Below, piece by piece: positions 1 to 11,515 of a DNA stretch of 64,000 nt. Numbering within the stretch: position 1 is the stretch's first letter; each line of letters starts with the position of its first letter. A model generated the notes under the pieces. That model did not search any database. It worked only from the letters and a program-made list of their open reading frames with translations, and had not been told where the DNA came from. The stretch is from Nemertoderma westbladi (taxonomy: Eukaryota; Xenacoelomorpha; Nemertodermatida; Nemertodermatidae), in assembly GCA_032718475.1 (NCBI GenBank), contig JAUCBJ010007449.1, positions 1 through 64,000 on the forward strand, read 5' to 3'. Both the position numbers and the translations under genes were made by a program.

Positions 1-391
1 ATACTTCAGACCTAACAGGCTGACACACTGTTACAGGGGTTATTGGTATTCCCTTTTGTAGGTTGACTAATTTGTCGCATTCTAGTGCGATACTTTGCTG
101 CACTTTTTGCAACTCTAACCTACTTTCCCTTACTGTTCCCTTGAGCTGCTGAACAGTCTCTTCCATTTCCCTGACCTGCTGAGAGGAGCACAAACAGTGT
201 TCCCTCAGCTGCTCGAGCAGGAGACCCATCTCCCGTCGTCCCTCAGCTACCCACTCAACCGCCGAAGCGGGAGTCGCCAACGTAGTAGCGGGCGAGCGAG
301 AGACGACGGGCGATAAATTCTTGATATCTCGCTCGGCGTCCAGGACGGGTTCGGACTCGGGAACAATCCTACTGGGCACAGGTAGTTTCAT
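1..391 (-). CDS. Partial coiled-coil protein, runs off left edge
   Basis: On the minus strand an ATG at 391 opens a frame of 130 codons with no stop before base 1, so only the N-terminus is present. The first third is rich in Pro, Val and Ser and begins MKLPVPSRIVPESEP. From about residue 45 it becomes a charged helix with heptad-like Leu, Gln and Glu spacing (for example GLLLEQLREH and EMEETVQQLKG), which suggests a coiled coil. I do not recognise a family. Gag proteins of LTR retroelements often start this way, and other retroelement genes lie nearby, so a gag N-terminus is possible, but a host exon fits equally well. No splice site was needed to keep the frame open. Confidence 0.45.
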   Translation of the reverse strand, partial: MKLPVPSRIVPESEPVLDAERDIKNLSPVVSRSPATTLATPASAVEWVAEGRREMGLLLEQLREHCLCSSQQVREMEETVQQLKGTVRESRLELQKVQQSIALECDKLVNLQKGIPITPVTVCQPVRSEV

Positions 392-947
392 GCTGTGCGT
401 CCTTATCCCAGAACGAAGGGGGTCCTAGTTACAGGACCAGATTTGCCCTAGTAAGAGGGTCTATGCAGCTACAGGTGGCACCTCCTTTATGCTGCATGGA
501 GGTGGCAAGTTTTCTTGATCAATGACCTAGAAGACCTGACCTCTACATAAAACATTCAACATAAAACTAAAACATAAAACAGCTTCACATAAAACACTGC
601 TGTACTCCTTTTACCAGTAGGCCTACCAGTAGCAGGTATCTGGGTTTATAGTGTTTATTATTATTATTATGTTTAATTTCGTGCAGGAACATTAATGTAA
701 ACATTATGTAGCACCGCACAACTCTACTGTAGGCTACTACTGTATCTATAAACTAATATAAAGCAACTACAGTACCTAGCAGCTAGCACAATGTACTGTA
801 AGAATGAGACGTTATTAATGGGCGCACCCAAAAAAAGAAAAGGAATGTAGAAACTATCGGCCATAAGTTAATAATGAAATACCAAAGTGTTCATAAATTG
901 TATAGATTGAAAAGAGAATAGAGTACAAATTACTAATTGGATATAGG
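392..947. other. Non-coding, probable LINE 3' flank
   Basis: No gene is visible. The AT-rich part next to 947 is probably the 3' UTR of the minus-strand LINE that ends at 948. I could not define a poly-A tail, a simple-repeat tail or a target duplication for it. Confidence 0.4.
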
Positions 948-3431
948 TTAGTTTTCATAGACCCCTAAAACAATATTCCAGCGAGATCTAAGCGTAGACA
1001 TACCAATAGAGTTACAGGTACGAAGTATAGGATTTGAAGATATTGAAACACGATGTAACAGTGAAAAAATAGCAGTACGACAAATTGATTTAAAAGTATT
1101 GATACGGTTCAAACAAAATAAAGTGTTGGCGTCTTCGGTACTACAATATGAAAATAATTGACGGAAAGCGTAATTGTAAGCTACCTTTAATCTACGTAAG
1201 GATTCAACACGAAACACAGACCATAGAGAACAACAGTATAAGTTGTAACAATAAGTTTTGAAAATAATGGATTTTATAGGTAAAGAGCATTTATTAAACG
1301 TTCTGGCTAATTGATTACCACGACAATATAAGGTTGATTTCAAACGCTTAATGTCAGGTTCATCAGATAGGTTGCAACAGAGGGTATGCCCTAAGTAACA
1401 GTATTCTAGAACACAAGGGAGGATCATACCACAAAGGTATACGTCACCAGCTCGTCCAAATTGTGAAGGGATAAAATACATACACTTTGATTTAACGAAA
1501 TTAAACATAACATCAAATTTAGCACCATAATCTTCACAAATTTTAAGTAAAGACCGTAAACCAAAAATACTGGGAGCCATTAAACTTAGATCATCGGCAT
1601 ACAATAGATGGTTGATTACAATATTACCAACCTTACAACCTGCAGGACATTTGTTCAATAAAATACTTAAGTCATTCAAGTATATGTTAAATAGAAGAGG
1701 AGAAAGCAAACTACCCTGTCGTACACCATTACATACAGTGAAGGGTACGCTTGTTGCGCTGCCCCAACGTACCGCTAGCAATTGATTGGTATACCAAAAA
1801 TATAGTAAACGTATTACACCAAGGGGAACTTTAAGATAAATTAACTTTTTAAAAAGTTTTACATAATTAACACGGTCGAATGCCTTAGAAGCATCCAAAA
1901 AAGCTGTAAAAGCAGGGGTGTCTCTAGATACAAAATAATGGACTGTCTCTTTAAATGCAAAAATACAGGTTTCAGTACCAAGACCGGGTTGAAATCCAAA
2001 CTGGTTCGGCGTGATATTGACACAATTCGTAATTAGCATAAGGAAGCAAAACTCTAACAACTTGGAACAAGCATTAGATGTGGCTATAGGTCTATAATTT
2101 AACTGATCAGTAAGTTTATTGTTCTTATTTTTAACGATAGGCATTAAGTGACTGGTAATTAACGAGACTGGCAAAAACCCATGTGAAATAAATGAATTGA
2201 ATAGTAAACTAAGAACAACCGCCAATCGACACCCAGCATAATACCAGCACTCAGGCGCCAACTGGTCTGGCCCAGAAGCCTTACCAAGTTTAAGACTAGC
2301 TAAAGCCTCTTCCACATTCCTTGGGAAAATATGGAATCTATCAGATCCATCCCAAGTTTCAAACTTACTCTTTAAGAATGTAACGTCAGCCAAATCAGGC
2401 TCTACACTATTGTACGTAGATTCGTAGCCATTACTAAACAAATTGGCAATGTCCTCATCATTGTGGGCATTACCTATGATATTAGCACGTGGAACTTTTG
2501 TGTTACAGTGTTTTTGGGCGCAGTGCCAAAAATCCTTGCTGGAAGACAGGAACGACTGAGCTAACTTGTCATTTCTTATTGTTGCTTCATTTTTTCTACA
2601 ATTTTTCAGCGCCAGTTTATACTGAGCGCAACTTTTACGTTTTAATTCCCATAGAATTCCAGAGCGAGGTTTACCGTTATCCCTCCAGTGTTGAGAAGCT
2701 TCAATAGAGGCTTCGCGCTTCTCCTTAACGAAGTCGTTCCAGCCAGGAATATGGACCCGCTTGTTATTACTACAATTACCGGGAGAAGTTACTGGTATAT
2801 GGATATCAGTGGCGGTGCTGAAAATATTACAGATTTCAGTGTAACAATTATCAAGCGCCCGTAAATGGACAACATTACTACAATGAACATCACAGCAGAT
2901 TATACTATCGAGAGGCAGAATCAAGTTGGAAAGATTGTCATTAACTTGATTTGTATAATTAAAAATGTTATTGGGCAATGCCTTGCTCCAATTAGGTACC
3001 GCAGTAAACTTGGGCTCACGATCAGGACAGCAGTGCTCCACTGAGCCCATGTTTATGTTGGTATCCATAGAAACCGGTATATGATCACTACCTACCAAAT
3101 TATATAAAAGCGAAATTTTAGATATAGAGGTATGAAAATCGTTACTAGAAATAATGTGATCAAGCCACGAGACAGAACCGTGGGCTGAACTAATAAATGA
3201 GAAGGAATCAGTGGGTAATACAATTTTGTCTGAAAATGTAAGACCTGAAAAATTACAAAAACACTCCAGATCTTTACCAAAAGTATTAGCAGGGTTGGCG
3301 TTGAAATCGCCAATAATACAACTACGGCTACCGGGGTATTCGGTAACGATACCATGGCACTTACCCAGTAAAGAACTAAATAAATCACGTTTATAGATTG
3401 CAGTATTTTGTGTACTGGTAGTTGTATTCAA
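948..3431 (-). CDS. Non-LTR retrotransposon ORF2 (endonuclease C-part plus reverse transcriptase)
   Basis: An uninterrupted frame of 827 codons. The N-terminus is the second half of an apurinic-type endonuclease: GDFNAN at residues 41-46 and the catalytic SDHIPV at 115-120. The reverse transcriptase follows: SGPDQLAPECW near 387-397, palm motif A in FLDASKAFDR at 511-520, the NGVRQGSLLSPLLF block near 568-581, and motif C YADD at 611-614. The C-terminus lacks a recognisable RNase H. The product would nick target DNA and reverse transcribe its own RNA. About 100 endonuclease residues are missing at the N-terminus, which fits the usual 5' truncation of LINE insertions. The open frame continues a few codons upstream of the marked start without a convincing Met. 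The lack of stops suggests a young copy. Clade is uncertain (Jockey/CR1-like). Confidence 0.88.
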   Translation of the reverse strand: MNTTTSTQNTAIYKRDLFSSLLGKCHGIVTEYPGSRSCIIGDFNANPANTFGKDLECFCNFSGLTFSDKIVLPTDSFSFISSAHGSVSWLDHIISSNDFHTSISKISLLYNLVGSDHIPVSMDTNINMGSVEHCCPDREPKFTAVPNWSKALPNNIFNYTNQVNDNLSNLILPLDSIICCDVHCSNVVHLRALDNCYTEICNIFSTATDIHIPVTSPGNCSNNKRVHIPGWNDFVKEKREASIEASQHWRDNGKPRSGILWELKRKSCAQYKLALKNCRKNEATIRNDKLAQSFLSSSKDFWHCAQKHCNTKVPRANIIGNAHNDEDIANLFSNGYESTYNSVEPDLADVTFLKSKFETWDGSDRFHIFPRNVEEALASLKLGKASGPDQLAPECWYYAGCRLAVVLSLLFNSFISHGFLPVSLITSHLMPIVKNKNNKLTDQLNYRPIATSNACSKLLEFCFLMLITNCVNITPNQFGFQPGLGTETCIFAFKETVHYFVSRDTPAFTAFLDASKAFDRVNYVKLFKKLIYLKVPLGVIRLLYFWYTNQLLAVRWGSATSVPFTVCNGVRQGSLLSPLLFNIYLNDLSILLNKCPAGCKVGNIVINHLLYADDLSLMAPSIFGLRSLLKICEDYGAKFDVMFNFVKSKCMYFIPSQFGRAGDVYLCGMILPCVLEYCYLGHTLCCNLSDEPDIKRLKSTLYCRGNQLARTFNKCSLPIKSIIFKTYCYNLYCCSLWSVFRVESLRRLKVAYNYAFRQLFSYCSTEDANTLFCLNRINTFKSICRTAIFSLLHRVSISSNPILRTCNSIGMSTLRSRWNIVLGVYEN

Positions 3432-4635
3432 TGCAACAATGAATGACAGTACCGGAAGCCAGAGTACACAGAGTAAAGAAGTATAGGCCTAGCCTATATA
3501 ACAAATGCAGAAATGTAATTCATAATTTAATGAATTTTAATTCATTAAATTGAAATGTAGGCTACCGGTAAATAAATAAATATTGCATATAATAAATTTG
3601 TCGAGGCGTTTATGGGAGGCTAACCTGAAAATGCCTAGCAAGCCGTTATGTAGTTCTTATGAGTGTTATCAAGGCCTCGGTATACCTGCCGCATAGCAGG
3701 AACACTCACGAAAGTGTGGGGGTATATATATATTATCTAATATATATATCTTAACGGGATCTAGAATTAGTTACTGTAAGTATAAGGCCTCAGCACTTAC
3801 AAACTGCTTCAAAAGGGCGGGATAGTTACGTGTAAACCGTTCCGTTATATTGTGTCGGTGGCTAGTAAATGTACGTATGACTTACATATATCACAGGTAG
3901 GACACTACGTTGGCCTAGTGCGTGATAAGCGCACGATTTACTCGAATCACTTGCATTGCTGGTAAATAATAGTTACTAGTTGGGAATAATATAGCAGTAT
4001 TATGGACTCACACATTCGCATTAAATGAACCGAATCTTATTACTGACAGGGCGCAAAATACACTCACCGTGTGGAAATCGAGTTGGTCTGATCTCTGGTC
4101 CAATATATTCATCAACAAGTAATGCAATAATAGTAAATGCAAACATAAGTTGTAAATTGCAAATGATTAGTGATTAAGTTACAAATTGCAATGAAAGCAA
4201 TTAGGTAAATATCGCAGGCCACTGTAACTAACGTGGCTCGCTGGGCTATAAAATCGATGTAATGTACCTGAATAATATCAAGTTAAGCCTCTCGTGTCAA
4301 AGCGGACACCAACTATATATGGATACAAACAATGCTTAATGAAAATAGAACAGCCAATAAGACGCAAGAATTCCGGCTTCGGTAGTTACCAATGAGAATT
4401 CAGTAATACAACTGTTGTTAGGACATATAAACAACTTTATGGGTTATTCAATACACACGAAGCACAAATATTATATGCACTGAAACCGAACAATAATCTG
4501 ATAAAAATATAAGATTTCTGTATACATTTAGCATTGGCAGCAAAAAAATTAAAATAAATAAATACAGAAATAGTAGTGCAAGATTTCTGGCGTTTGTTAA
4601 AAACACTGAACGATGCCAATCCGGACTGCCGGATC
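3432..4635. other. Non-coding AT-rich stretch with a compact hairpin cluster
   Basis: No gene is supported. The one structured segment is 3661-3717. GAGTGTT (3661-3667) can pair with AACACTC (3701-3707), enclosing a CCTGC/GCAGG hairpin. The second strand of that outer stem can alternatively pair with AGTGT just downstream (3713-3717). Confidence 0.4.
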
Positions 4636-4639
4636 AGAA

Positions 4640-4925
4640 AGAGGGTGACGGAGTCTATTAAATGGAAACCCTGTATCGATCGCGACCCGGGACGATGGTG
4701 GCGGAGTCCATTAAACCCGGGACGGTGACGGCGGGCTGGCGGAGCCTATTAAACCCGGAACGATGGCGACGGAGTTTATTAAACCCGGGAAGATGACAGT
4801 GGAGTCTAGTAAACCCGGGACGATGCGACGGCTGGACGGAGTCTATTAAACCCGGGACGATGCGACGGCTGGACTGGACGGAGTCTATTAAACCCGGGAC
4901 GATGACGGCGGAATCTATTAAACCT
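4640..4925. repeat. Minisatellite built on a CTATTAAACCCGGGACGATG core
   Basis: About eight imperfect units of roughly 28-45 bp repeat a core like CTATTAAACCCGGGACGATG, separated by variable GGCGGCTGGACGGAG spacers. The units are more GC-rich than the flanks. A short frame through the array is a by-product of the repeat and is not a gene. Confidence 0.8.
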
Positions 4926-7105
4926 AAAACGATAACTAAAACTATAACTACAACTGCTTTCTCCGAATTCCTAGTAATATATTTTGATCTTAATAATAAT
5001 TATTCAACCAACATCAATTATTTTAAAGGCCAAAAAGTCTTGTCAATGTATAAAAATGGTAAAGACTAAATAGCTTAGAATTATAATTAATTTTGTTGTT
5101 TATACTGTTCCATAATTATTTATACTGTAAAGGGATTATATCTTTTGGCAGTCTACCATACTGTATGAGCGACCATGATGATAAAAGGAAATGTTGCCGA
5201 AATATTTTCACTTAATTGCAGATAGAGGGGGGGGGGGGGGGGGGGGACTTCGACGCAATCAAAATTCTTCCCTCTCCAGGTGAAAATCGACGCAAATAAC
5301 AGCTGTTTACTCCTAAAAATAAAACTGTAACCTGTTCTATTGTTTTATTTATTCATTTTTGTTAGAATAAAGTGCCACCGTAACCTGCTAATTTCCCTTA
5401 ATAAATAATTTACCATGAAACATGCTAATAATTTGCCGATGACAGTATTTGCGTCAATTCCCCATCGGGATCAGCCCCATTGCCAAGAACTCCGACTATG
5501 TATAAAGTAGTATTAAGCGGCTCTCTAGTTACGTAATAAATATTCGAAAACACTAAACTATTTACGGCCACCGTAATTATACAGGTTAATTTGCTTCTGG
5601 AAGGCGTCAGTAATTATTATATTCAGTTTTACTCGCTTCAGGTTATTATTTCCGTATATTACAGTAACTCTAGAACATTGCCACATTGTATGTATCCCTA
5701 TAGGTTATTCGCTATATTAGATAATTCTTTATACTTATTACGAATGTAATAAAGTTTAAAAATATTATGAGTAAAACATGGCGAGTAAAATAACTTTTTT
5801 TGAAGAAGATTTTTAGAATGTTATTACACTCAGATTTTACTATTAAACATAAAAAATTATTACTATTAAACATAAAATAAAAACAACCGTTATATGTAAC
5901 AATCAAAGGCAATACAATATTAAAGCACGAACAATCAAATTTAAATTATTTAATAATTAATTAATTATACACAATAAATTCAATAAGACCCTCCTTCACT
6001 TCCATGGTCTATTCGAATTGTGCCTTAAGGTAAGCGTTAATTGTCGACTATAGTAATGTCGACTTCCTCAAATTCTGAGTTATATGACATACAAATATGT
6101 CATGTCAACGTCGAGGAAAATTACGATAAGAATAAGTACTTTCTTGTCCGATCTATTGTAAATTTATAATCTGCAATCTACCTCCTACACAGTAATTAAT
6201 TAGATAGGTTCCACCAGCAGGCAGCAGACACTGATTGATTCTGTGAGAAAGCTGAAAGCGTGCAGGGCCAGCATTATATTAACAGATTCAACGGCTTCTT
6301 CCAATGGAGACACCAATAACCGAAAGTAACGGACCGATAATTTCTTCTTGCATGATTGCCGATGACCCATTGCCCATTCACCCCGACTGAGGTCTCGGTA
6401 TGGGTACGGGTATCCCCTCCCAAAACAACCAAGTCTCTATCTGCCTCGAGAAAACGAAAAACTCGATCGAAATGCCTTGGGCTGTCGGGGGGGTTTATCC
6501 GACCGTAATCACTAATCCTGTAATCACCGACCACTACGGATTATCCCCATACCCATAGAATTCCCGGTCCCGCAGGCCGCAGCTTCTGACCCAATTCGAT
6601 AATGAATTGGAATTGGACTCCCACTTCCGCGCCGCAGAGAATGTAATCCTGTTATCTGGTGCGATACACGTCTGTCAGAAGCAGCCGTTCAGCCCTCCCC
6701 CAAGGCGATCCAGTCCGCCGCTAAACCCAGATCGCATCGCATTCCTCGTCGACGTCGACATAAGTCTGACTCTTCGTGCCGCACTCCATGCTCGGAGTAA
6801 GAAACTCGGCAGCAGCCCGCATTACGATCCGACTGACCCCGTGTTCCCAGTGTAGAAAATATAATCAAACATTACTGCTTTCATTGCTGCATTGAACACA
6901 ACTACTGGTACCAGTACGCAAAATACTGCAATCTATAAACCCAGATACCTGCTACCGGTAGGCCTACTGGTAAAAGCAGTACAGCATGGTTTTATGTGAA
7001 GTAAATAATCATAATTTAGCGACATCTTATAAGCAACTAAATTTTTAATGTATGAAAAGACCAAATGAAATTTACGGTGGTGATTTGCGGCCTTTTCCCT
7101 TTTAC
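4926..7105. other. Non-coding, with a G20 run and a dispersed repeat
   Basis: No gene is supported. 5227-5246 is a run of 20 G. The segment 5210-5345 is a dispersed repeat with an inverted copy at about 29505-29640; both carry the CAGCTGTTATTTGCGTC-type core and a CCTGTTCTATT edge. The GC-richer part at 6270-6860 has short open frames on both strands that resemble nothing I know. Confidence 0.45.
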
Positions 7106-7114
7106 CTTAATTAA

Positions 7115-7325
7115 ATAATTTTACTCTTTACCTTACAAATAATTTTACTCTTTCTTTACCTTTTTCAATAATTTTACTCTTTACCTTCCAGATAATTTTA
7201 CTCTTTACCTTCCAAATAATTTTACTCTTTACCTTTTTCAATAATTTTACTCTTTACCTTTTTCAATAATTTTACTCTTTACCTTTTTCAATAATTTTAC
7301 TCTTTACCTTTTCCAATAATTTGAC
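7115..7325. repeat. AT-rich minisatellite, 24-29 bp unit
   Basis: About eight tandem units of ATAATTTTACTCTTTACCTT followed by TCCA, ACAA or TTTCA. Units vary by a few bases in the T/C tract. Confidence 0.85.
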
Positions 7326-7657
7326 ACTTTTCAACAAGCAGACTTGGCCTTAACTGTAATAAATTGAACCTTTAGGGGTTAAGTACTGGTATTCATCTAG
7401 CCTATATTGTACTGTACCCTACCCGTTATTGAACGGAACTGAAACAGTGTTAAATAAATATTTGAATTAGGCCTACTACATAGCTATCTATTACGAGCCG
7501 GTATAATGAAAATAGTGATAAAAAATCGCCACTTCAGAGGTAGGCCTAGGCTTAGGCCTAGACTGTAATTATAGGCCTGATGGTTAACCTACTGTAAATA
7601 TAGGCCTTCTGGTTATGTAATTATAGGCCTGCTGTGTAGGCTGGACCTCGAGATAAA

Positions 7658-9956
7658 ATGGCCCATGGTGGTAATAATTCAGGAAAAAGCAGAAAAAAAT
7701 TACTTGAAAGCTTGCGTCATAACATAAACGATCAGCTTGAGGATATCGCTACAAGTTCTACCAGTACAGGGAGTAGGCCTACTTCAGGTTTAGCAGCAGG
7801 TGCTGTTGTGAAGAAACGACGTCCTTATAGTGGGCGACTACGAAAGTTGTCAGAGTTTAATTTTGTAACATTTGTCTTCAAAATACAACCGGTCCGAAAT
7901 GAAATTAATTAGTAAGCCCCTCGGAGAGAGTACGGGTCTGCGAGTTCAGGTGTCAATGAATGCGCCAATTTCTCGTGTTGTAAGAGAAGTTACAGATATT
8001 GTATTTAGTGGCGATGATTCGGTTAATTTGCATCTTAAAAGTTTGAGGCATCCAAGTAAGAAAACTAATTACACCTGGTCTCTAGAAAATCTCCTTGGAG
8101 AAAATTTATCAAGCTTTGTTAGCCTACGCGATTATTGCGTTCAACGTTGTGTACCATCTTGGAAGATTAAACCAATCTTAGTTGGAAGGATTTACCCATC
8201 GGAATTGGAAGAAAATTATGAGGAAGCTGCTGTAGAAGATAACGCTATTGCCACTGTTTCCAGTACCGGTAGCGGTTCTATTGATTTATTGTGGGCTGAA
8301 AATGAAAGAGAAATAGGTCACTCCGAATCTGAAGATGAGGAATCAGTGTCACACATTATTGAGGCAGCTAATGATTTTGAATTGATGGATCAAGGTGTTT
8401 CGAGTGCTCGACGAAGTTCTCGCATTACCCAGAGGATCATTTGTGAAGTTTGCCATCATTCCCGTTTAGCAACGGATGTTGATTGTTTCAACTGTCAGGT
8501 AATTTCTGATGTATTTGAGTCAGAGCAAGTTGATTTGATGAAGACTACTCACTGTAATGATGATCTGTTATTGTCATCGGCCAATGATATAGAAGATGTT
8601 GAGGTTGATAGAGCTGAGGTTGCTTCCCTTCGGGCTGCTTATTTTGAACAATTACCCTTGACTTCGACTAGTTCGACCACCAATATGAGTACCCTCCTTA
8701 CTAGCCCTAGTGCGTTATGCAATGACTCACCCCAATTAAGGTCTCAGAATAGCATTGGTGAAGTTGATGTGTTTCTTGTTCATGAGACAGGTCAAATTGT
8801 TCCTTGCACCGAAACTAAAGATGTCATAGCTATTGCAAAGTCTTGCCACTCAATTGGAGATGCACTTGAAGTTTTAAAATCGCCATTTAGCAGCAAGCAA
8901 TTAACTCGCTTTGAAATTCCCCGTTCCCAGCTTGTTGACTGTCTATGAAATTATTGAAGAAGATGGAATTCAGAGTCCTTTTGTCAATGCGAAATTTATA
9001 GGAGAAGACGCTGTTGACACCGGCGGACCCATGAGGGAAATGTTTTCACTCTTTTTTCTTCAAGATCGCGGTGAGCTATTTCGTGGTGCGTATCCGAATA
9101 TGACATTTCGCCACAACCTGACCGAAAGCAAGAAATTTGAAATCTATGGAAATATGACTGCTCTATCTTTAATTAATGGACTTCCTGGTCCTCATTGCTT
9201 AGCTAAATCAGTTGCATCTGCAACTGTTGGTGTTCAATTCAAAGCCTCGCTCGAAGAAATACCAGCTTGTGATGAAAAGGTTAAGATTATAGAAATATTT
9301 AATTCTGATGATACTGATTCGTTCAACAAAGCAATTACTAATTGCTTCGAACGTTTTGATATGGGATTTGTTAAAGCCAACGTTACTCATGACCAAAAGG
9401 ATTTAGTAATTGAAACTCTAGCTAAGCATCTTGTGGTTAGTTGTGTTTCTGAGGAAATTTCGCACTTTAAGAGAGGACTTCAGTTGTTCGGAGTTTTGGA
9501 CACTTTCAAGAATTTAAATTTCTAACTGAAAGAAAAGTTTCTGCAGACGATGTCAAATCTGCATTTTTGCCAGTTTATACATCCCCTCATGGGTCAGCGG
9601 AACATTATATAGAATGTCAGCTCAAGTACAAGTTTGACAGATTTCTTGCTAAGATTGAGAAAAAAGATGACTCGTCAATTTCCTCTTACTCATCATTGGA
9701 AGTTGACATACCGCGTAATATGAGGGTCAATCTAGGCGATGTGTTGCAATTTGGAAGCGGAAGTAGATACCCTGATTTTAAAGGCGAATTGTGTTTCGAA
9801 CATAGCGATGGTTCACAGAGGAGATTACGTTCCAGTACATGTTCATACACAATAACCTTTCCCATGAATGACCGATATGTTAAATCAACGTCAGAAGAGT
9901 TCTACCAGAGAGTTAGTGAGGACATTCTAAATACTATTGGATTTGGACTACCTTGA
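7658..9956 (+). pseudogene. HECT-type E3 ubiquitin ligase (G2E3-like), intronless and frameshifted
   Basis: Four overlapping open segments read as one protein: 7658-7912, 7869-8948, 8908-9525 and about 9501-9956. The start ATG at 7658 has a good context (AAAATGGCC). The N-terminus is basic (KKRRPYSGRLRK). The second segment holds a CxxC...CxxC zinc-ribbon-like element (CEVCHHSRLATDVDCFNC). The HECT domain begins with AKFIGEDAVDTGGPMREMF, and the C-lobe carries the active-site cysteine in LRSSTCSYTITFP and ends IGFGLP. HECT ligases pass ubiquitin from an E2 through that cysteine to a substrate. The frame shifts near 7870-7905, 8910-8945 and 9500-9525, with no other stops, so this is either a recent pseudogene or a gene hit by assembly indels. 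There are no introns. G2E3-like HECT genes are multicopy in many invertebrates, and some travel with transposons. Confidence 0.75.
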
Positions 9957-10305
9957 TTTACATTTACATTAGATAAAACTCATACTCATCATCTCTATAA
10001 TGACTTCGAATTGTTACGAAAGTTATCTTTGATTTTAAATGTTAAAACTCATATTCATCGTCATGTTTATAATGACTACGAATTGTTACGAAAGTTATGT
10101 TTGATTTTAATTGTTAATGTTGTTTATCTGTGATATGTTTCACAATGAAAACGTTTTGTATCTTATAGTTCCTCCTTTCATATCCATAAGGGGGGGGGGG
10201 GGGGGGTTTGACTAATTAACCAAAAGTGTTCGTTCCCTTATTTAGGAGGCTTCGTTTTACCGATTATTAATAATAAATTTAAACAATTTAAAGAAAAAAG
10301 ACAGA
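9957..10305. other. Non-coding 3' flank with a short duplication and a G17 run
   Basis: Just after the HECT stop codon a roughly 70-bp block containing AATGACTTCGAATTGTTACG is repeated with changes (about 9980-10050 and 10050-10120). A run of 17 G sits at 10190-10206. No gene is visible. Confidence 0.5.
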
Positions 10306-10309
10306 CAGA

Positions 10310-10730
10310 CATGTAGGTTTTTTTAAAAGTGAACTGTAAACTGACGTCCGAAATGAAATCAGCAACCAGGATACCCCCCATAACTAAACTTCTATCTAGT
10401 TGGAATGCTTTTTTTATATTTTGACAGACAGATAGACGGACAAACAGACAGACCGACAATCAGACATAACAGACTTCACTAAAAATTAAAACTGACTTCG
10501 GAAATGAAATCAGCGATCAAAAAAACCACAACAAAGAAGTTTTAGCTAGGTGGTATGATGTCCTTATATTTTTTATATTTTTTACAGACAGACAGACAGA
10601 CCTAGATAAATAATAGTTTTTGTTAAAAGTGAAAACTGACGTTTGGATGAAATCAGCGACCAGGAACACCCTCATAACCCAACCCAACTCAACCCTCCCA
10701 CCCCTGGGGGGGGGGGGGGGGGGGGGGGTA
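10310..10730. repeat. Tandem repeat of about 150 bp with (GACA)n and a G23 run
   Basis: Two full units and one partial unit each contain a block like AACTGACGTCCGAAATGAAA followed by CAGCGACCAGGA, then a CAGACAGA microsatellite. The last partial unit ends in a run of 23 G (10706-10728). A related fragment lies on the opposite strand at about 39555-39690, so the unit belongs to a dispersed family. Confidence 0.7.
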
Positions 10731-10962
10731 ACATTTGATAATGAAAGCCTAGTTTTCAATGTGTTGACCTGTTGAGCCTTTAAGAAAACCGTATATTGTA
10801 CCCCCACCAAATCGATGAGTACATACAGTAAAGTGTTGTCAGATAACTCAAACTGTTTTTTTTTACAATTAATAAAAACTAAAAAATTAAAATAGTTATT
10901 ATTCATTGCTTAAATTCAATATAAACAAAACTTGTATTGCAAAATTATACATGATACTATTG

Positions 10963-11508
10963 TTAGTAGTCTTGTTCTAATCGATCAATAAGGTACACCA
11001 ATGTATCAGCACAATCTGAGAGTGATTCACACATTTCAGGACGTTTAGTATCCGGTGAATCATTCAAGTAGTCAGTACCCAACTCACTGATGCTCGGGAG
11101 GCAGTGTGGCTTCTTCTTGGAGAAGTACTTCATAAGATCAAGCTGATCAATGTGTTCCGGGTGTAGGAAATTCGGCTTATCCAAGAATAAGATATCTGGT
11201 TTACCAGCTTTCACTAACAAGCCAGATTTCCGTAAATGATGAGAATTCCACATTTCTCTTATTGAATTCAGCAACCGTTGCAATAGATCCATATACACAT
11301 ACCGGATCAGTTCTATATGGATCCGATTAGAAGTAGTGATGACACTATAACCATCCAACTGAGCGAAGTGTTCAATCCAATGTTGTAAGCCAAGTTTTGG
11401 AAATTGGCTCCACCACGCCTCAATCCTCTGATTTCGAGAACTTTTACCGGTATCGGTGTCGTACTTTGTAGCACGAAGGCACCGTTCCTCTACATCATTG
11501 AATGTTCC
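10963..11508 (-). CDS. Integrase-core (DDE) protein, 3' terminal exon
   Basis: The minus-strand frame is open from a splice-acceptor-like ATTGTAG at about 11509-11515 down to a TAG at 10963-10965, about 181 codons. Near its start it has SSRNQRIEAWWSQF. The NQRIE glutamate matches the catalytic Glu region of eukaryotic integrase-core proteins that share a SxxNQRIE-W pattern. A helix-rich region follows: LLQRLLNSIREMWNSHHLRK. In that family the catalytic Asp residues lie upstream, so they must be on other exons, which I could not find within the next few hundred bases. The C-terminus is acidic and ends DRLEQDY. It may be a domesticated gene or part of a transposon. There is no internal stop or frameshift, unlike most elements here. 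Confidence 0.6.
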   Translation of the reverse strand, partial: GTFNDVEERCLRATKYDTDTGKSSRNQRIEAWWSQFPKLGLQHWIEHFAQLDGYSVITTSNRIHIELIRYVYMDLLQRLLNSIREMWNSHHLRKSGLLVKAGKPDILFLDKPNFLHPEHIDQLDLMKYFSKKKPHCLPSISELGTDYLNDSPDTKRPEMCESLSDCADTLVYLIDRLEQDY

Positions 11509-11515
11509 TACAATT

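Noticed and set aside
3600-3730. Hammerhead ribozyme, prompted by GAAA beside short hairpins
   Set aside because: No CUGANGA core was found on either strand near the hairpins.
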